A stretch of 64,000 nucleotides of DNA from NCBI RefSeq assembly GCF_003008425.1, contig NZ_PXOQ01000015.1, positions 124,001 through 188,000 on the forward strand, given 5' to 3'. A model generated the notes under the pieces. The model searched no databases and was not told where the DNA came from. It was given only the letters and a program-made list of their open reading frames with translations. The stretch comes from Aurantibacter aestuarii. Its GTDB lineage: Bacteria; Bacteroidota; Bacteroidia; Flavobacteriales; Flavobacteriaceae. Below are positions 1 through 7,625 of the stretch, piece by piece. The position numbers were made by a program, and so were the translations under genes. Position 1 is the stretch's first letter; each line of letters starts with the position of its first letter.

Positions 1-315
1 GATGTGTGGGCTTCATGGTGTGGAGATTGTTTAAAAAGTTTACCAAAAGTAAAAGCATTACAAGCAGAACATCCCAATGTAGAATTTGTATTTTTATCTT
101 TAGATAAAACTACGGAGAGCTGGAAAAAAGGGATAAAAAAACACAATATAAAAGGACAACACTATTTTTTATCTTCAGGTTGGAAAGGTAAATTAGGATC
201 CTTTCTTAATCTGGATTGGATTCCAAGATATTTAGTAGTTGATAAAAACCAAAGAATAAAAGTCTTTTATTCTAAAAACATACAAACCCCAAAAATTAAA
301 AACGCATTATTATGA
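1..315 (+). CDS. Thioredoxin-like (TlpA-type) protein, C-terminal part (5' truncated by window)
   Basis: The frame is open from the first base, so the gene begins upstream and only the last 104 residues are visible. A WCGDC redox motif of the CxxC type sits at the very start of the visible part. It is followed by the FVFLSLDK strand and by WIPRYLVVDK, which supplies the cis-proline of the thioredoxin fold. Proteins of the TlpA/ResA family act as thiol-disulfide reductases outside the cytoplasm, but the signal peptide that would show this is outside the window. The stop overlaps the tpiA start in an ATGA, so the two genes are probably translationally coupled. The substrate is unknown. Confidence 0.85.
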   Translation, partial: DVWASWCGDCLKSLPKVKALQAEHPNVEFVFLSLDKTTESWKKGIKKHNIKGQHYFLSSGWKGKLGSFLNLDWIPRYLVVDKNQRIKVFYSKNIQTPKIKNALL

Positions 316-1061
316 GAAAACACATTGTCGCAGGAAATTGGAAAATGAATAACAATCTTGCTCAGACTCAAGACCTAATTACAGCTTTAAAACACCAAAA
401 CATCTCGTCGGATGCAGAGGTAATGATAGCACCATCTTTTACAAATTTATACTCTGCTTTTGAAACTTTAAAGGATCATCCGGTAGAAGTTATAGCTCAA
501 AACATGCATTTTGCAGAACATGGCGCATATACAGGAGAAGTAAGTGCAAGTATGTTAGAGAGTGTTGGTGTAAAAACAGTTATTCTTGGTCATAGTGAGC
601 GTCGAGCTTATTTTGGAGAAACCGACGATATATTAGCCAAAAAGGTAGATGCTGCATTTGCTGCTAACTTAAGAGTTATATTTTGTTTTGGTGAAGAATT
701 GGCAGATCGTAAATCTGGAAATGAAGAAAGTGTTGTGGCCTCACAAATTAAAAATGCATTATTTCATCTAGACGCATCCGCTTTTAAAAATATCGTGTTG
801 GCTTATGAGCCCGTTTGGGCTATAGGTACTGGAGAAACAGCAAGTCCGGAACAAGCTCAGGATATGCATAAATTTATTCGTAAAACATTAAACGATAAGT
901 ATGGTGAAGATGTAGCAGATCAAATGTCTATTTTATATGGTGGTAGTGTGAAGCCAAATAATGCTAAAGAAATTTTTTCTAAGCCAGATGTAGACGGTGG
1001 ATTAATTGGTGGAGCCGCATTAAATGCTGACGATTTTTTTGCTATTGTTAACGCATTTTAA
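312..1061 (+). CDS. tpiA: Triosephosphate isomerase
   Basis: Cytoplasmic glycolytic enzyme that interconverts dihydroxyacetone phosphate and glyceraldehyde 3-phosphate. All catalytic parts of the TIM barrel are present: AGNWKMN with catalytic Lys11, the GHSERR segment with the electrophilic His near residue 95, AYEPVWAIGTG with the catalytic Glu near 165 followed by the flexible loop 6, and the GGSVKPNN phosphate-binding loop near 211. Its 249 residues match the family. The ATG overlaps the stop of the upstream thioredoxin-like gene and prmA follows after 29 bases, so it probably belongs to one transcript running through clpS. Nothing is unusual. Confidence 0.98.
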   Translation: MRKHIVAGNWKMNNNLAQTQDLITALKHQNISSDAEVMIAPSFTNLYSAFETLKDHPVEVIAQNMHFAEHGAYTGEVSASMLESVGVKTVILGHSERRAYFGETDDILAKKVDAAFAANLRVIFCFGEELADRKSGNEESVVASQIKNALFHLDASAFKNIVLAYEPVWAIGTGETASPEQAQDMHKFIRKTLNDKYGEDVADQMSILYGGSVKPNNAKEIFSKPDVDGGLIGGAALNADDFFAIVNAF

Positions 1062-1090
1062 ATTAGAGAGCAAAAGCTAAATTATATAAA

Positions 1091-1930
1091 ATGTCAAATA
1101 TCACATATATTGGTTATTATTTTACAGTAAAACCATTAGAGCCAGGCGTCGAAATTTTAATTGCAGAATTAGGTTATACAGGTTTTGAAAGTTTTGTAGA
1201 AACCGAATCTGGCGTTACTGCATATATCCAGAAAGAGGAATGGAATGAACAGATCTTAGACTCTGTTGAAATTTTAAAATCAAAGGAGTTTGAAATAACT
1301 TTTACTTTTGAAAATATTGAGCAGACCAATTGGAATGAAGAATGGGAGAAAAATTTTAATCCGATTGTGGTAGATAATAGATGTGCAGTAAGAGCCCCTT
1401 TTCATGAAAAGTTCGACACAGAATATGATATTGTTATTGAACCAAAAATGAGCTTTGGTACTGGTCATCATGAAACTACTCACATGATGATTCAACATAT
1501 CTTAAATTACGATTTCAAGGATAAATCGGTTTTAGATATGGGTTGTGGTACAGGTGTTTTGGCTATTTTAGCCGAAATGCGCGGAGCTATACGTTTGGAA
1601 GCTATAGATATTGATAACTGGTGTTATTTAAACAGTTTAGAAAATGTAGAACGCAATAATTGTAAAAACATTACCGTTTTAGAAGGTGAAGCTCAACTTT
1701 TAGAAGGTAAAAATTTTGATGTGATAATTGCCAACATTAATAGAAATATTCTTTTACAAGATATAAAAACTTATGCTGATTGTTTAAATGAAAACGGAAG
1801 CTTATTTTTAAGTGGTTTTTATAAAGATGACATTCCTTTTATTGCAAAAGAATGCGAATTGTTTCACTTGAAAGAATCTAACCGATACGAAAGAAATAAT
1901 TGGGTCGCGTTAGAGTTTACATATAATTAA
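1091..1930 (+). CDS. prmA: Ribosomal protein L11 methyltransferase
   Basis: SAM-dependent methyltransferase that methylates ribosomal protein L11 in the cytoplasm. The protein (279 aa) has an N-terminal substrate-recognition region rich in Glu and aromatic residues. The WNEEWEKNFNPIVV and MSFGTGHHETT segments typical of PrmA follow. The Rossmann motif I is VLDMGCGTGVLAI at about residues 145-157, and a NINRN motif near 215 stands in the position of the usual NPP/Y-type motif. The start is supported by the conserved YIGYYFTV beginning. It lies between tpiA and clpS, five bases before clpS; the prmA-clpS neighbourhood is familiar in Bacteroidota. Confidence 0.96.
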   Translation: MSNITYIGYYFTVKPLEPGVEILIAELGYTGFESFVETESGVTAYIQKEEWNEQILDSVEILKSKEFEITFTFENIEQTNWNEEWEKNFNPIVVDNRCAVRAPFHEKFDTEYDIVIEPKMSFGTGHHETTHMMIQHILNYDFKDKSVLDMGCGTGVLAILAEMRGAIRLEAIDIDNWCYLNSLENVERNNCKNITVLEGEAQLLEGKNFDVIIANINRNILLQDIKTYADCLNENGSLFLSGFYKDDIPFIAKECELFHLKESNRYERNNWVALEFTYN

Positions 1931-1935
1931 ATATT

Positions 1936-2211
1936 ATGAGTACCAAAGAAATTACAAAGACAGAAACGATAACTAAAGAGCAAGTCGTTAAAGAGCATGA
2001 AATTGTTCTTTTTAATGATGATGTAAACACCTTTGATCACGTCATTGAAACTTTAATGCTTGTCTGTCACCATACCTCAGAACAAGCTGAACAATGTGCT
2101 CTTTTGGTGCATTATAAAGGACAGTGCACGGTAAAAACTGGAGCTCTTAAGGATTTAAAACCTCAATGTATTGCTTTGTTAACTGCAGGTTTAAGTGCTG
2201 AAATTATTTAG
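1936..2211 (+). CDS. clpS: ClpS, adaptor of the ClpAP protease
   Basis: Small adaptor (91 aa) that delivers N-degron substrates to the ClpA/ClpC unfoldase. After a charged flexible N-terminus comes the core ClpS fold, with LFNDDVNTFDHVIETL (the NDD..T segment that contacts the substrate N-terminus) around residues 25-40 and the helix EQCALLVHYKGQCTVKTG. The His in HYKG fits the conserved surface that binds the Clp N-domain. It is the last gene of the plus-strand run; a strong hairpin terminator follows 22 bases after the stop. Regulation is not evident beyond co-transcription with prmA. Confidence 0.95.
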   Translation: MSTKEITKTETITKEQVVKEHEIVLFNDDVNTFDHVIETLMLVCHHTSEQAEQCALLVHYKGQCTVKTGALKDLKPQCIALLTAGLSAEII

Positions 2212-2232
2212 AAAAATCACTATTAAGTACAT

Positions 2233-2267
2233 AAAAAAGGCTACCAAAATGGTAGCCTTTTTTTTAA
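2233..2267. terminator. Bidirectional intrinsic terminator between clpS and the immunophilin gene
   Basis: A perfect 14-base inverted repeat (arms AAAAAAGGCTACCA and its complement) with a three-base loop, flanked by A and T runs on both sides. It lies between two convergent stops, so it can serve clpS on plus and the immunophilin gene on minus. Confidence 0.93.
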
Positions 2268-2281
2268 ATAAGATTGATAGT

Positions 2282-3430
2282 TTATTTCTTAACAGTATCT
2301 ACAATTTTAAGATCAAATATTAAGTTAGCGTTTGGTGGAATAAGTCCGCCACCTGCGCCACGCTCACCATAAGCTAAGAAAGACGGGATAAATATACGCG
2401 CTTCGTCTCCCACATTCATATTAAGCATTGCTTCTCTAAATCCTGGTACTAAACGTGCACTTTGGTTGTAAATCATAGGAAAAGGTACATACATCCCTTT
2501 TTGATCTCTTACTTCATCGTACTTACCATTGTTTTTAGCAACTTCAGCCATACTGGTATCAAATAAAGTTCCATCTTCTAAATATCCAGCGTAGTCAATT
2601 AAAACTTGATCTTGAGGAGTTGGTTTTACACCTTCACCTTTTTTAGTAAAAATCATTACTAAGCCAGATTCTAACTTTTTAACTTCTCCGTTTGCAGCGT
2701 TATTTTTTTGAATAAACTCTGTTTTTGCTTTTTCTAATAAAGCTTGTAACGCTTTTTTCTCTTCTTCTAATTGAATAAAGTGATTTTCAAAAACTTTAGG
2801 TGCATCAAACTTTTTCGCTGCTTTCCCTTTTCTAATAATATTAACCTCTTTAATAACCACAGAATCAATTGGTTTAGAACCAGCTCCAACTTTTACGTTA
2901 GAAATGGAATCTTGAACATCTAAACCAACAACCAATTCACCAAAAACAGTATGTTTGTTATTTAAATGAGGCGTAGGTACTTCAGTAATAAAAAACTGAC
3001 TACCATTAGTTTTAGGACCACTATTAGCCATAGAAAGGATTCCTGGTTTATCATGTTTCAAACTATCTACAAACTCATCTCCAAACCGGTATCCAGGAGA
3101 TCCTGCTCCAGTACCTGTTGGATCTCCACCTTGAATCATAAATTTATCCATTACTCTGTGAAAGGTAGTTCCATTATAAAATTTCTTATTTGTATATGCA
3201 GTATCAACCTTAGTGTTTGTTCCTTCTGCTAAAGATACAAAGTTTGCAACCGTAGTTGGGGTTTGCTCAAAATGTAACTCTGCTACCATCGTACCCTTAT
3301 TGGTAACAATCTCCGCATACATTCCGTCTTCTAATTTAGGATATTTTCCTTGGCATGAGGCATTAGTTAAACCAGCTAAAATAGTTAGCATTAAAAGTTT
3401 AAAAAAGTGTTTAAGTGAATTTTTTTTCAT
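2282..3430 (-). CDS. Dual-family immunophilin: cyclophilin fused to FKBP, probable lipoprotein
   Basis: Peptidyl-prolyl cis-trans isomerase with two unrelated isomerase domains in one chain (382 aa). A hydrophobic leader ends in LTNASC, a weak lipobox. Residues about 36-185 are a cyclophilin ([41 protein letters not shown]), then a charged coiled-coil-like linker, and residues about 255-380 are an FKBP ([54 protein letters not shown]). Cyclophilin-FKBP fusions are known from flavobacteria. It follows gldI by six bases, the third gene of an nrnA-gldI-ppi operon. Likely role: folding of secreted or outer-membrane proteins in the periplasm (inference). Confidence 0.93.
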   Translation of the reverse strand: MKKNSLKHFFKLLMLTILAGLTNASCQGKYPKLEDGMYAEIVTNKGTMVAELHFEQTPTTVANFVSLAEGTNTKVDTAYTNKKFYNGTTFHRVMDKFMIQGGDPTGTGAGSPGYRFGDEFVDSLKHDKPGILSMANSGPKTNGSQFFITEVPTPHLNNKHTVFGELVVGLDVQDSISNVKVGAGSKPIDSVVIKEVNIIRKGKAAKKFDAPKVFENHFIQLEEEKKALQALLEKAKTEFIQKNNAANGEVKKLESGLVMIFTKKGEGVKPTPQDQVLIDYAGYLEDGTLFDTSMAEVAKNNGKYDEVRDQKGMYVPFPMIYNQSARLVPGFREAMLNMNVGDEARIFIPSFLAYGERGAGGGLIPPNANLIFDLKIVDTVKK

Positions 3431-3436
3431 TTGAAT

Positions 3437-3982
3437 TTATTGTTGATTTTTAGTTATTTTATTTACAGAAACTTTACAAATTAAAGGAATATTAGTGCCA
3501 ATTTTATTTTCATCGCCATAATACCCAAATGCTTTTTGAGAAGGAAATATAAATGTAGCAGTTTCTCCTTCGCTAAGAAGCTTTAAACCTTCTCTTAAAC
3601 CAGTAAAGATCTCTTCTTTATCCATAGCGTAATTTTGAGTTTTTATCTCGTCTTTACTATAAATAGTTTCGCCATTAATACTTTTTATGTTATAGTTAAA
3701 GTTAATAATGTCTCCAAACTGAGGTAAATATGAGGTTGAATCTACCTTTGTATTAAAGTAATAATAAAACCCATAATTTGAAGAAATATAATCGTTTAAA
3801 GAATCATTTTGAATGATTTGGTCGATTAGCTCGTTTTCTTTTTTATTTAAACTTATATTTCTTTCAGCTGAATTTTCAATGAATGAGCCGGTTTTTACCG
3901 AAATAGGTTTTCTAGCTTCTGGAGATTTACAACCCATGAAGCTTACTACGATTAATAATATATATAGAAAATTAAACTTCAT
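3437..3982 (-). CDS. gldI: Gliding-motility-associated FKBP-type isomerase lipoprotein GldI
   Basis: FKBP-type PPIase lipoprotein of about 181 aa. The chosen ATG at 3982 gives a clean type II signal peptide ending VVSFMGC, followed by KSPEARKPISVK, which resembles the conserved start of flavobacterial GldI. A longer frame reaches 4030 but adds 16 polar residues before the signal peptide. The FKBP domain covers about residues 80-178 (FGDIINFNYNIK, LREGLKLLSEGETATFIFPS, AFGYYGD). In Flavobacterium GldI is needed for gliding, probably as a foldase for motility or secretion proteins. The start overlaps the nrnA stop by 11 bases. Confidence in the exact GldI assignment is good but rests on sequence memory. 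Confidence 0.88.
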   Translation of the reverse strand: MKFNFLYILLIVVSFMGCKSPEARKPISVKTGSFIENSAERNISLNKKENELIDQIIQNDSLNDYISSNYGFYYYFNTKVDSTSYLPQFGDIINFNYNIKSINGETIYSKDEIKTQNYAMDKEEIFTGLREGLKLLSEGETATFIFPSQKAFGYYGDENKIGTNIPLICKVSVNKITKNQQ

Positions 3983-4994
3983 TTTGTAGTGCTGTTTTAT
4001 ACTCAGGCAATATACTAATAAATCTTTCAATAGTTTTTTCTAGAGAGTCATTACTTTTTCCTCCAGCAGCATTATTATGTCCGCCGCCTTCAAAATGTTT
4101 ACGAGATAATTCATTTACCGAAAAATCACCTTTTGATCTTAACGAAATTTTGATAATTTTATTTTTTTCATCTTCGATAAAAATAGCAGCTAAGACACAT
4201 TTATTTATTGATAGAGCGTAATTTACAAAACCTTCAGTATCTCCTTTTTTATAATCAAATTCATTCAATTCATTTTGAGATAAACTAATATAAGCTGCAT
4301 TATATTCTGGTAATATCTTAAGATTAGTTAAAGCAGTACCTAATAATTGTAACCTATTAAAACTATTTGCATCAAAAACACTATTATGAATTTTAGTATT
4401 ATCTGCTCCTTTATTTATAAGTTCTGCAATAACGTGATGTGTCGTAGCAGTAGTCGATCTATATCTAAACGAACCTGTATCGGTCATGATACCTACATAA
4501 ATGCATGTAGCTATTTCTTTATTAATAAGTTTTAACTCATTCAAACTTGATATAAAATGATAAATCATCTCACAGGTAGAGCTCATTTCAGGATTACTAA
4601 ATGTAAATTTTGCAAAGTCATCTGGTTGTTGGTGATGGTCAATCATGACTTTTTTAGCAGAACTGTTTTCTAAAAAAGGCTCTAGATCTCCAGTTCTATG
4701 AAAGGCATTATAGTCCAAAGCAAAAATCAAATCGGCTTCTTTTATATAATTTGCACAAGTTTCTTTATCGTCTTCAAATTTTAATATTGAAGCTTGTCCA
4801 GGAAGCCATTTTAAAAACTCTGGATAATCGTTAGGAACAATAACTTTAGAGTTAAGTCCCATATTTTGTAAAAATAAATGCAAAGCTAAAGATGAACCAA
4901 TTGCATCTCCATCTGGATTTTTGTGCGTTGTAATTATAATTTGTTTTGATGCTTTAAGAACATGCTTAAAGTCTTCTATTTTATTAAATATCAT
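3972..4994 (-). CDS. nrnA: DHH/DHHA1 phosphoesterase, NrnA-type oligoribonuclease / pAp phosphatase
   Basis: Cytoplasmic metal-dependent phosphoesterase (340 aa) expected to degrade nano-RNA and 3'-phosphoadenosine 5'-phosphate. Seen motifs: TTHKNPDGDAIGSSLAL near residue 25 (DHH motif I), LIFALDYN near 90 (motif II), MIDHHQQPDDFA near 115 (the DHH signature) and IYVGIMTDTGSFRY near 165. The C-terminal DHHA1 domain contains the glycine-rich FEGGGHNNAAGG. It is the first gene of a minus-strand operon with gldI and the immunophilin. A -7 element lies at 5019-5026, and a 16-base perfect inverted repeat (5001-5016) sits in the short leader. Confidence 0.93.
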   Translation of the reverse strand: MIFNKIEDFKHVLKASKQIIITTHKNPDGDAIGSSLALHLFLQNMGLNSKVIVPNDYPEFLKWLPGQASILKFEDDKETCANYIKEADLIFALDYNAFHRTGDLEPFLENSSAKKVMIDHHQQPDDFAKFTFSNPEMSSTCEMIYHFISSLNELKLINKEIATCIYVGIMTDTGSFRYRSTTATTHHVIAELINKGADNTKIHNSVFDANSFNRLQLLGTALTNLKILPEYNAAYISLSQNELNEFDYKKGDTEGFVNYALSINKCVLAAIFIEDEKNKIIKISLRSKGDFSVNELSRKHFEGGGHNNAAGGKSNDSLEKTIERFISILPEYKTALQNEV

Positions 4995-5000
4995 AGTACG

Positions 5001-5016
5001 AAGATATCAATATCTT
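5001..5016. repeat. Perfect inverted repeat in the nrnA leader
   Basis: AAGATAT-CA-ATATCTT, arms of seven bases and a two-base centre. It lies between the nrnA -7 element (5019-5026) and the nrnA ATG, where an operator or a leader hairpin could act. No matching regulator is known. Confidence 0.4.
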
Positions 5017-5018
5017 TC

Positions 5019-5026
5019 CAAATTTA
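5019..5026 (-). promoter_or_regulatory. Putative promoter -7 element of nrnA-gldI-ppi
   Basis: On the minus strand the sequence reads TAAATTTG, a full match to the Bacteroidota -7 consensus TAnnTTTG, 25 bases before the nrnA start. No good TTG -33 element was seen at the usual distance. Confidence 0.5.
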
Positions 5027-5155
5027 TGTTTTTCATCCTTGTTTTTAACACGTTCATCGAAAACTTTAAATTTATTAACAATTGGCGCTACTATATCGAT
5101 GTAGTTATACTAATTTCGCGCCCTGAAAATAATTTTAACAAAAATTTAATTCATT

Positions 5156-5995
5156 ATGAAAAAAAATTACATTTTACTTTTTTTATCAATTTCATTCTTA
5201 TTTTTAAGTGTAAAAGATTCTAATTTTCAAATCTCTGAAATGGTTTTAGTAGAAGGTGGATCCTTTTTACAAGGTTCTCCTTATAGTGATGGCTTTGCAG
5301 AAAAAGATGAGCAGCCTCAAAATAAAATCACTGTAAGTTCTTTTTACATGTCTAAGTACGAAGTTACTGTAGAGGAGTGGAAAGCATATGTAAAAGACAA
5401 AGGAATTAAAATGCCAGCTACTCCAAAATGGGGTTGGGATGATAGTTTTCCAATTAGTAATATAACTTGGGACGATGCTATAGAGTATTGTAACTGGTTA
5501 AGTGAGAAGCATGGTTTAGAGCCAGCTTATAAACGTCGTGGCTCGTACCCATATTGTAATTTTGATGCAACTGGATATAGAATGCCAACCGAAAGTGAGT
5601 GGGAATTTGCTGCGCGTGGCGGAAATAAATCTAAAGGATTTTTGTATGTTGGTTCTAATACACCAGACAGAATGTCTTGGCATCAAGAAAATAGTGACGC
5701 AAGACCGCATACTGTAGGTACAAAATATGCCAATGAGTTAGGTATTTACGATTTGAATGGAAATGTTTGGGAATGGTGCTGGGATATATATGATGAACAA
5801 TATTATAATGATATTAAGAAAGAACTTACAAGTGCGGAAAATCCTAAAGGAGCAACAGATGGTGAGTATAGAGTTGTAAAAGGTGGTTCTTGGGATAGTA
5901 AAATTAGTTTTTTACGTCCAGCCAATAAAGTTAGAACTAAACCTTCTCAGGTATATGATTTTTTTGGATTAAGATTGGTTAGAACAGCAAAATAA
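5156..5995 (+). CDS. SUMF1/FGE-sulfatase-fold protein lacking the catalytic cysteines
   Basis: Secreted protein of 279 aa with an N-terminal hydrophobic leader (LLFLSISFLFLSV). The rest is a formylglycine-generating-enzyme-like fold: MVLVEGGSFLQGS, MSKYEVTVEEWKAY, PISNITWDDAIEYCNWLS, GYRMPTESEWEFAARGG, LYDLNGNVWEWCWD-type block and RVVKGGSW near the end. In true FGE the Cys pair follows GGSW; here that stretch reads GGSWDSKISFLRPA with no cysteine, so it is not expected to make formylglycine. In flavobacteria this fold also occurs in gliding/secretion lipoproteins (GldJ, GldK), but this protein is shorter and no lipobox is seen. It stands alone, divergent from nrnA. Exact role unknown. Confidence 0.85.
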   Translation: MKKNYILLFLSISFLFLSVKDSNFQISEMVLVEGGSFLQGSPYSDGFAEKDEQPQNKITVSSFYMSKYEVTVEEWKAYVKDKGIKMPATPKWGWDDSFPISNITWDDAIEYCNWLSEKHGLEPAYKRRGSYPYCNFDATGYRMPTESEWEFAARGGNKSKGFLYVGSNTPDRMSWHQENSDARPHTVGTKYANELGIYDLNGNVWEWCWDIYDEQYYNDIKKELTSAENPKGATDGEYRVVKGGSWDSKISFLRPANKVRTKPSQVYDFFGLRLVRTAK

Positions 5996-6036
5996 AATTT
6001 AGCTTTTATAATTAGTATTAAATCTTAAATAATAAT

Positions 6037-6044
6037 TACTTTTG
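6037..6044 (+). promoter_or_regulatory. Putative promoter -7 element of ndk
   Basis: TACTTTTG matches TAnnTTTG exactly and lies 16 bases before the ndk ATG, so the leader would be very short. The -33 region has only a TTA-rich match. Confidence 0.55.
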
Positions 6045-6060
6045 CACCAAAATTTATATA

Positions 6061-6480
6061 ATGACAACGAATAGAACATTCACCATGTTAAAGCCAGATG
6101 CTGTTGAAAAAGGACACATTGGAGCTATTTTAGAAAAAATTAATGCCTCAGGATTTAGAATTGTTGCATTAAAATTAACACAAATGACTAAGCAAGATGC
6201 TGAGTCTTTTTATGCAATTCATAACGAGCGTCCATTTTTTGGAGAACTTGTTGAGTATATGACAAGAGGACCAATTGTTGCAGCAATTTTAGAAAAAGAA
6301 AATGCAGTTGAAGATTTTAGAACTTTAATTGGAGCAACTAATCCAGCAGATGCAGCCGAAGGTACTATTCGTAAATTATATGCAGCCTCTATAGGAGAAA
6401 ATGCAGTACACGGAAGTGACAGTGATGAAAACGCAGCAATAGAAAGCGCATTCCATTTTTCAGGAAGAGAGCAGTTCTAA
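6061..6480 (+). CDS. ndk: Nucleoside diphosphate kinase
   Basis: Transfers the gamma phosphate of ATP to nucleoside diphosphates through a phospho-histidine, keeping NTP pools balanced in the cytoplasm. The 139-aa protein shows the family start [16 protein letters not shown], the [16 protein letters not shown] segment and the active-site motif [12 protein letters not shown] with the phosphorylated His at about residue 117. Length is normal for bacterial Ndk. It is a single-gene unit with its own -7 element just upstream and a hairpin terminator just downstream. Confidence 0.98.
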   Translation: MTTNRTFTMLKPDAVEKGHIGAILEKINASGFRIVALKLTQMTKQDAESFYAIHNERPFFGELVEYMTRGPIVAAILEKENAVEDFRTLIGATNPADAAEGTIRKLYAASIGENAVHGSDSDENAAIESAFHFSGREQF

Positions 6481-6495
6481 TATATTTTTAAAATA

Positions 6496-6531
6496 TAAAA
6501 AAAGCCTAAGTTTTACTTAGGCTTTTTTTTG
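6496..6531 (+). terminator. Intrinsic terminator of ndk
   Basis: Inverted repeat AAAAAAGCCTAAG / CTTAGGCTTTTTT with a five-base loop and a T run, starting about 16 bases after the ndk stop. Confidence 0.92.
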
Positions 6532-6572
6532 TTTGTATATAAACGGTTAATTTATTTAAGTTTAGACAAAAT

Positions 6573-6606
6573 AAAAGCGGCTAATCATTTGATTAGCCGC
6601 TTTTTG
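6573..6606 (-). terminator. Intrinsic terminator of the cold-shock gene
   Basis: Perfect inverted repeat AAAAGCGGCTAATCA / TGATTAGCCGCTTTT, flanked by A and T runs, 26 bases beyond the stop of the minus-strand cold-shock gene. It can also back up the ndk terminator. Confidence 0.9.
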
Positions 6607-6631
6607 TAATGATTTAAAGAATATATATAAA

Positions 6632-6823
6632 TTATACTACTTTTACATTTACTGCGTTTAAACCTTTTCTTCCTTCTTGTAAGTCGAATTCTACAACATC
6701 ACCTTCACGAACTTCGTCGATTAATCCAGAGATGTGTACGAAATGGTCTTTGTCTGATCCTTCTTCAGTTATAAAACCGAATCCTTTTGAATCATTGAAA
6801 AATTTTACTGTGCCTTGAGCCAT
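6632..6823 (-). CDS. Cold-shock domain protein (CspA family)
   Basis: A 63-residue single OB-fold nucleic-acid chaperone. RNP1 is KGFGFITE at about residues 13-20 and RNP2 is DHFVHISGL at about 27-35, so both RNA-binding surfaces are complete. The start MAQGTVKFFNDSKGF is typical. The gene is monocistronic, with a -7 element 30 bases upstream and its own terminator. Whether it responds to cold or to growth phase cannot be told, since no long cold-shock leader like that of E. coli cspA is present. Confidence 0.96.
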   Translation of the reverse strand: MAQGTVKFFNDSKGFGFITEEGSDKDHFVHISGLIDEVREGDVVEFDLQEGRKGLNAVNVKVV

Positions 6824-6852
6824 TTTAAAAAATATTAAATTTGTAATTACTG

Positions 6853-6860
6853 CAAATATA
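6853..6860 (-). promoter_or_regulatory. Putative promoter -7 element of the cold-shock gene
   Basis: Minus strand reads TATATTTG, a full match to TAnnTTTG, followed by C as often seen. The start codon lies 30 bases downstream. Confidence 0.6.
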
Positions 6861-6915
6861 GTTTATAATATGTAACGAAGTATAAAATTTACATTTATTT
6901 ACAAAAAATAAAATA

Positions 6916-7212
6916 TTACCTTAAAACAAGTTTACTAATTATGGGCTTACCTATAGCTCCATTAAGCATAGTAATAATTTTTTCTTTACCATAACTTAAC
7001 TCTTCTCGCAATACACTAGAACTTAGTTGTACGTATAAAGTGCCCCTCTTAAACTCTATTGCGGTGGTATAGTTGTTCACACCACTTCCCATTTCTGTTT
7101 TCCAAGCATCATAAATTTTAACTTTATCTAAGCCTTCATCTAATTTATGGTCACTTACAAACTCACTAAGTGCTTCAGAAAATTTTAAAATATCATTATT
7201 TCTCTTGCTCAT
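6916..7212 (-). CDS. DUF721 protein (DciA-like)
   Basis: A 98-residue protein of the DUF721 family, small basic proteins related to DciA, the proposed replicative-helicase loader or operator of bacteria that lack DnaC. Seen features are the helical start LKFSEALSEFVSDHKL, the conserved W in YDAWKTEMGSGV, and the strand-helix region AIEFKRGTLYVQLSSSVLREELSYGKEKI, which is the core of the domain (described here by its key residues). It is the last gene of a recF-lipoprotein-DUF721 operon, and the recF link fits a replication role. Function in this organism is inferred. Confidence 0.85.
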   Translation of the reverse strand: MSKRNNDILKFSEALSEFVSDHKLDEGLDKVKIYDAWKTEMGSGVNNYTTAIEFKRGTLYVQLSSSVLREELSYGKEKIITMLNGAIGKPIISKLVLR

Positions 7213-7214
7213 GT

Positions 7215-7625
7215 TTATAGTTTTATAAGTTCATACCTTTTGTAAAGATAAACGGCGTCATCATCATTTTTTACTTTTAGTTCGTCTTTACTTAATTCTA
7301 ACACCTGTTCTGTTCGTTCAGAAAATGGTGTTTTATATTTTAAGTAAATTATGTTATCTTCAATAATTACTCTTAATTCTTCTTCAATGTCTGTGGCTAT
7401 AAACGTTTTTTTAAAAGTTGGTTTTACTTTCTTTTTAAAGCCAGTAAGGCTGTCAGTTACCTTTATGTAATCTACATACTCACTTATTGTGTAGGTTTTG
7501 GTTATCCCATTAGATGTAGCTTCCTTTATTTCCCAATAGCCGTTTAGATAAGGTAATTGTTTTTCTGGATTCTGAGCACAACTTACACAAATAAAAACTA
7601 GAATGAGGTAGTTTAGCGTTTTCAT
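7215..7625 (-). CDS. Lipocalin-like small lipoprotein
   Basis: A 136-aa predicted lipoprotein: the leader [16 protein letters not shown] ends in a good lipobox (CVSC). The mature part begins [14 protein letters not shown], the strand pattern of the lipocalin-like domain found in many flavobacterial lipoproteins, and is rich in alternating beta strands up to the C-terminal [11 protein letters not shown]. No ligand can be proposed. Its ATG overlaps the recF stop in ATGA and it ends two bases before the DUF721 start, so it is embedded in a replication and repair operon although it is an envelope protein. Confidence 0.75.
   Translation of the reverse strand: MKTLNYLILVFICVSCAQNPEKQLPYLNGYWEIKEATSNGITKTYTISEYVDYIKVTDSLTGFKKKVKPTFKKTFIATDIEEELRVIIEDNIIYLKYKTPFSERTEQVLELSKDELKVKNDDDAVYLYKRYELIKL

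Noticed and set aside
2966-3434. Plus-strand open frames opposite the immunophilin gene
   Set aside because: The minus-strand frame has complete cyclophilin and FKBP motifs; the antisense frames lack start context and known motifs.
5111-5118. Promoter -7 element for the SUMF1-fold gene (TAATTTCG)
   Set aside because: One mismatch in the core TTTG and no -33 element at the proper distance; not reported as a feature.
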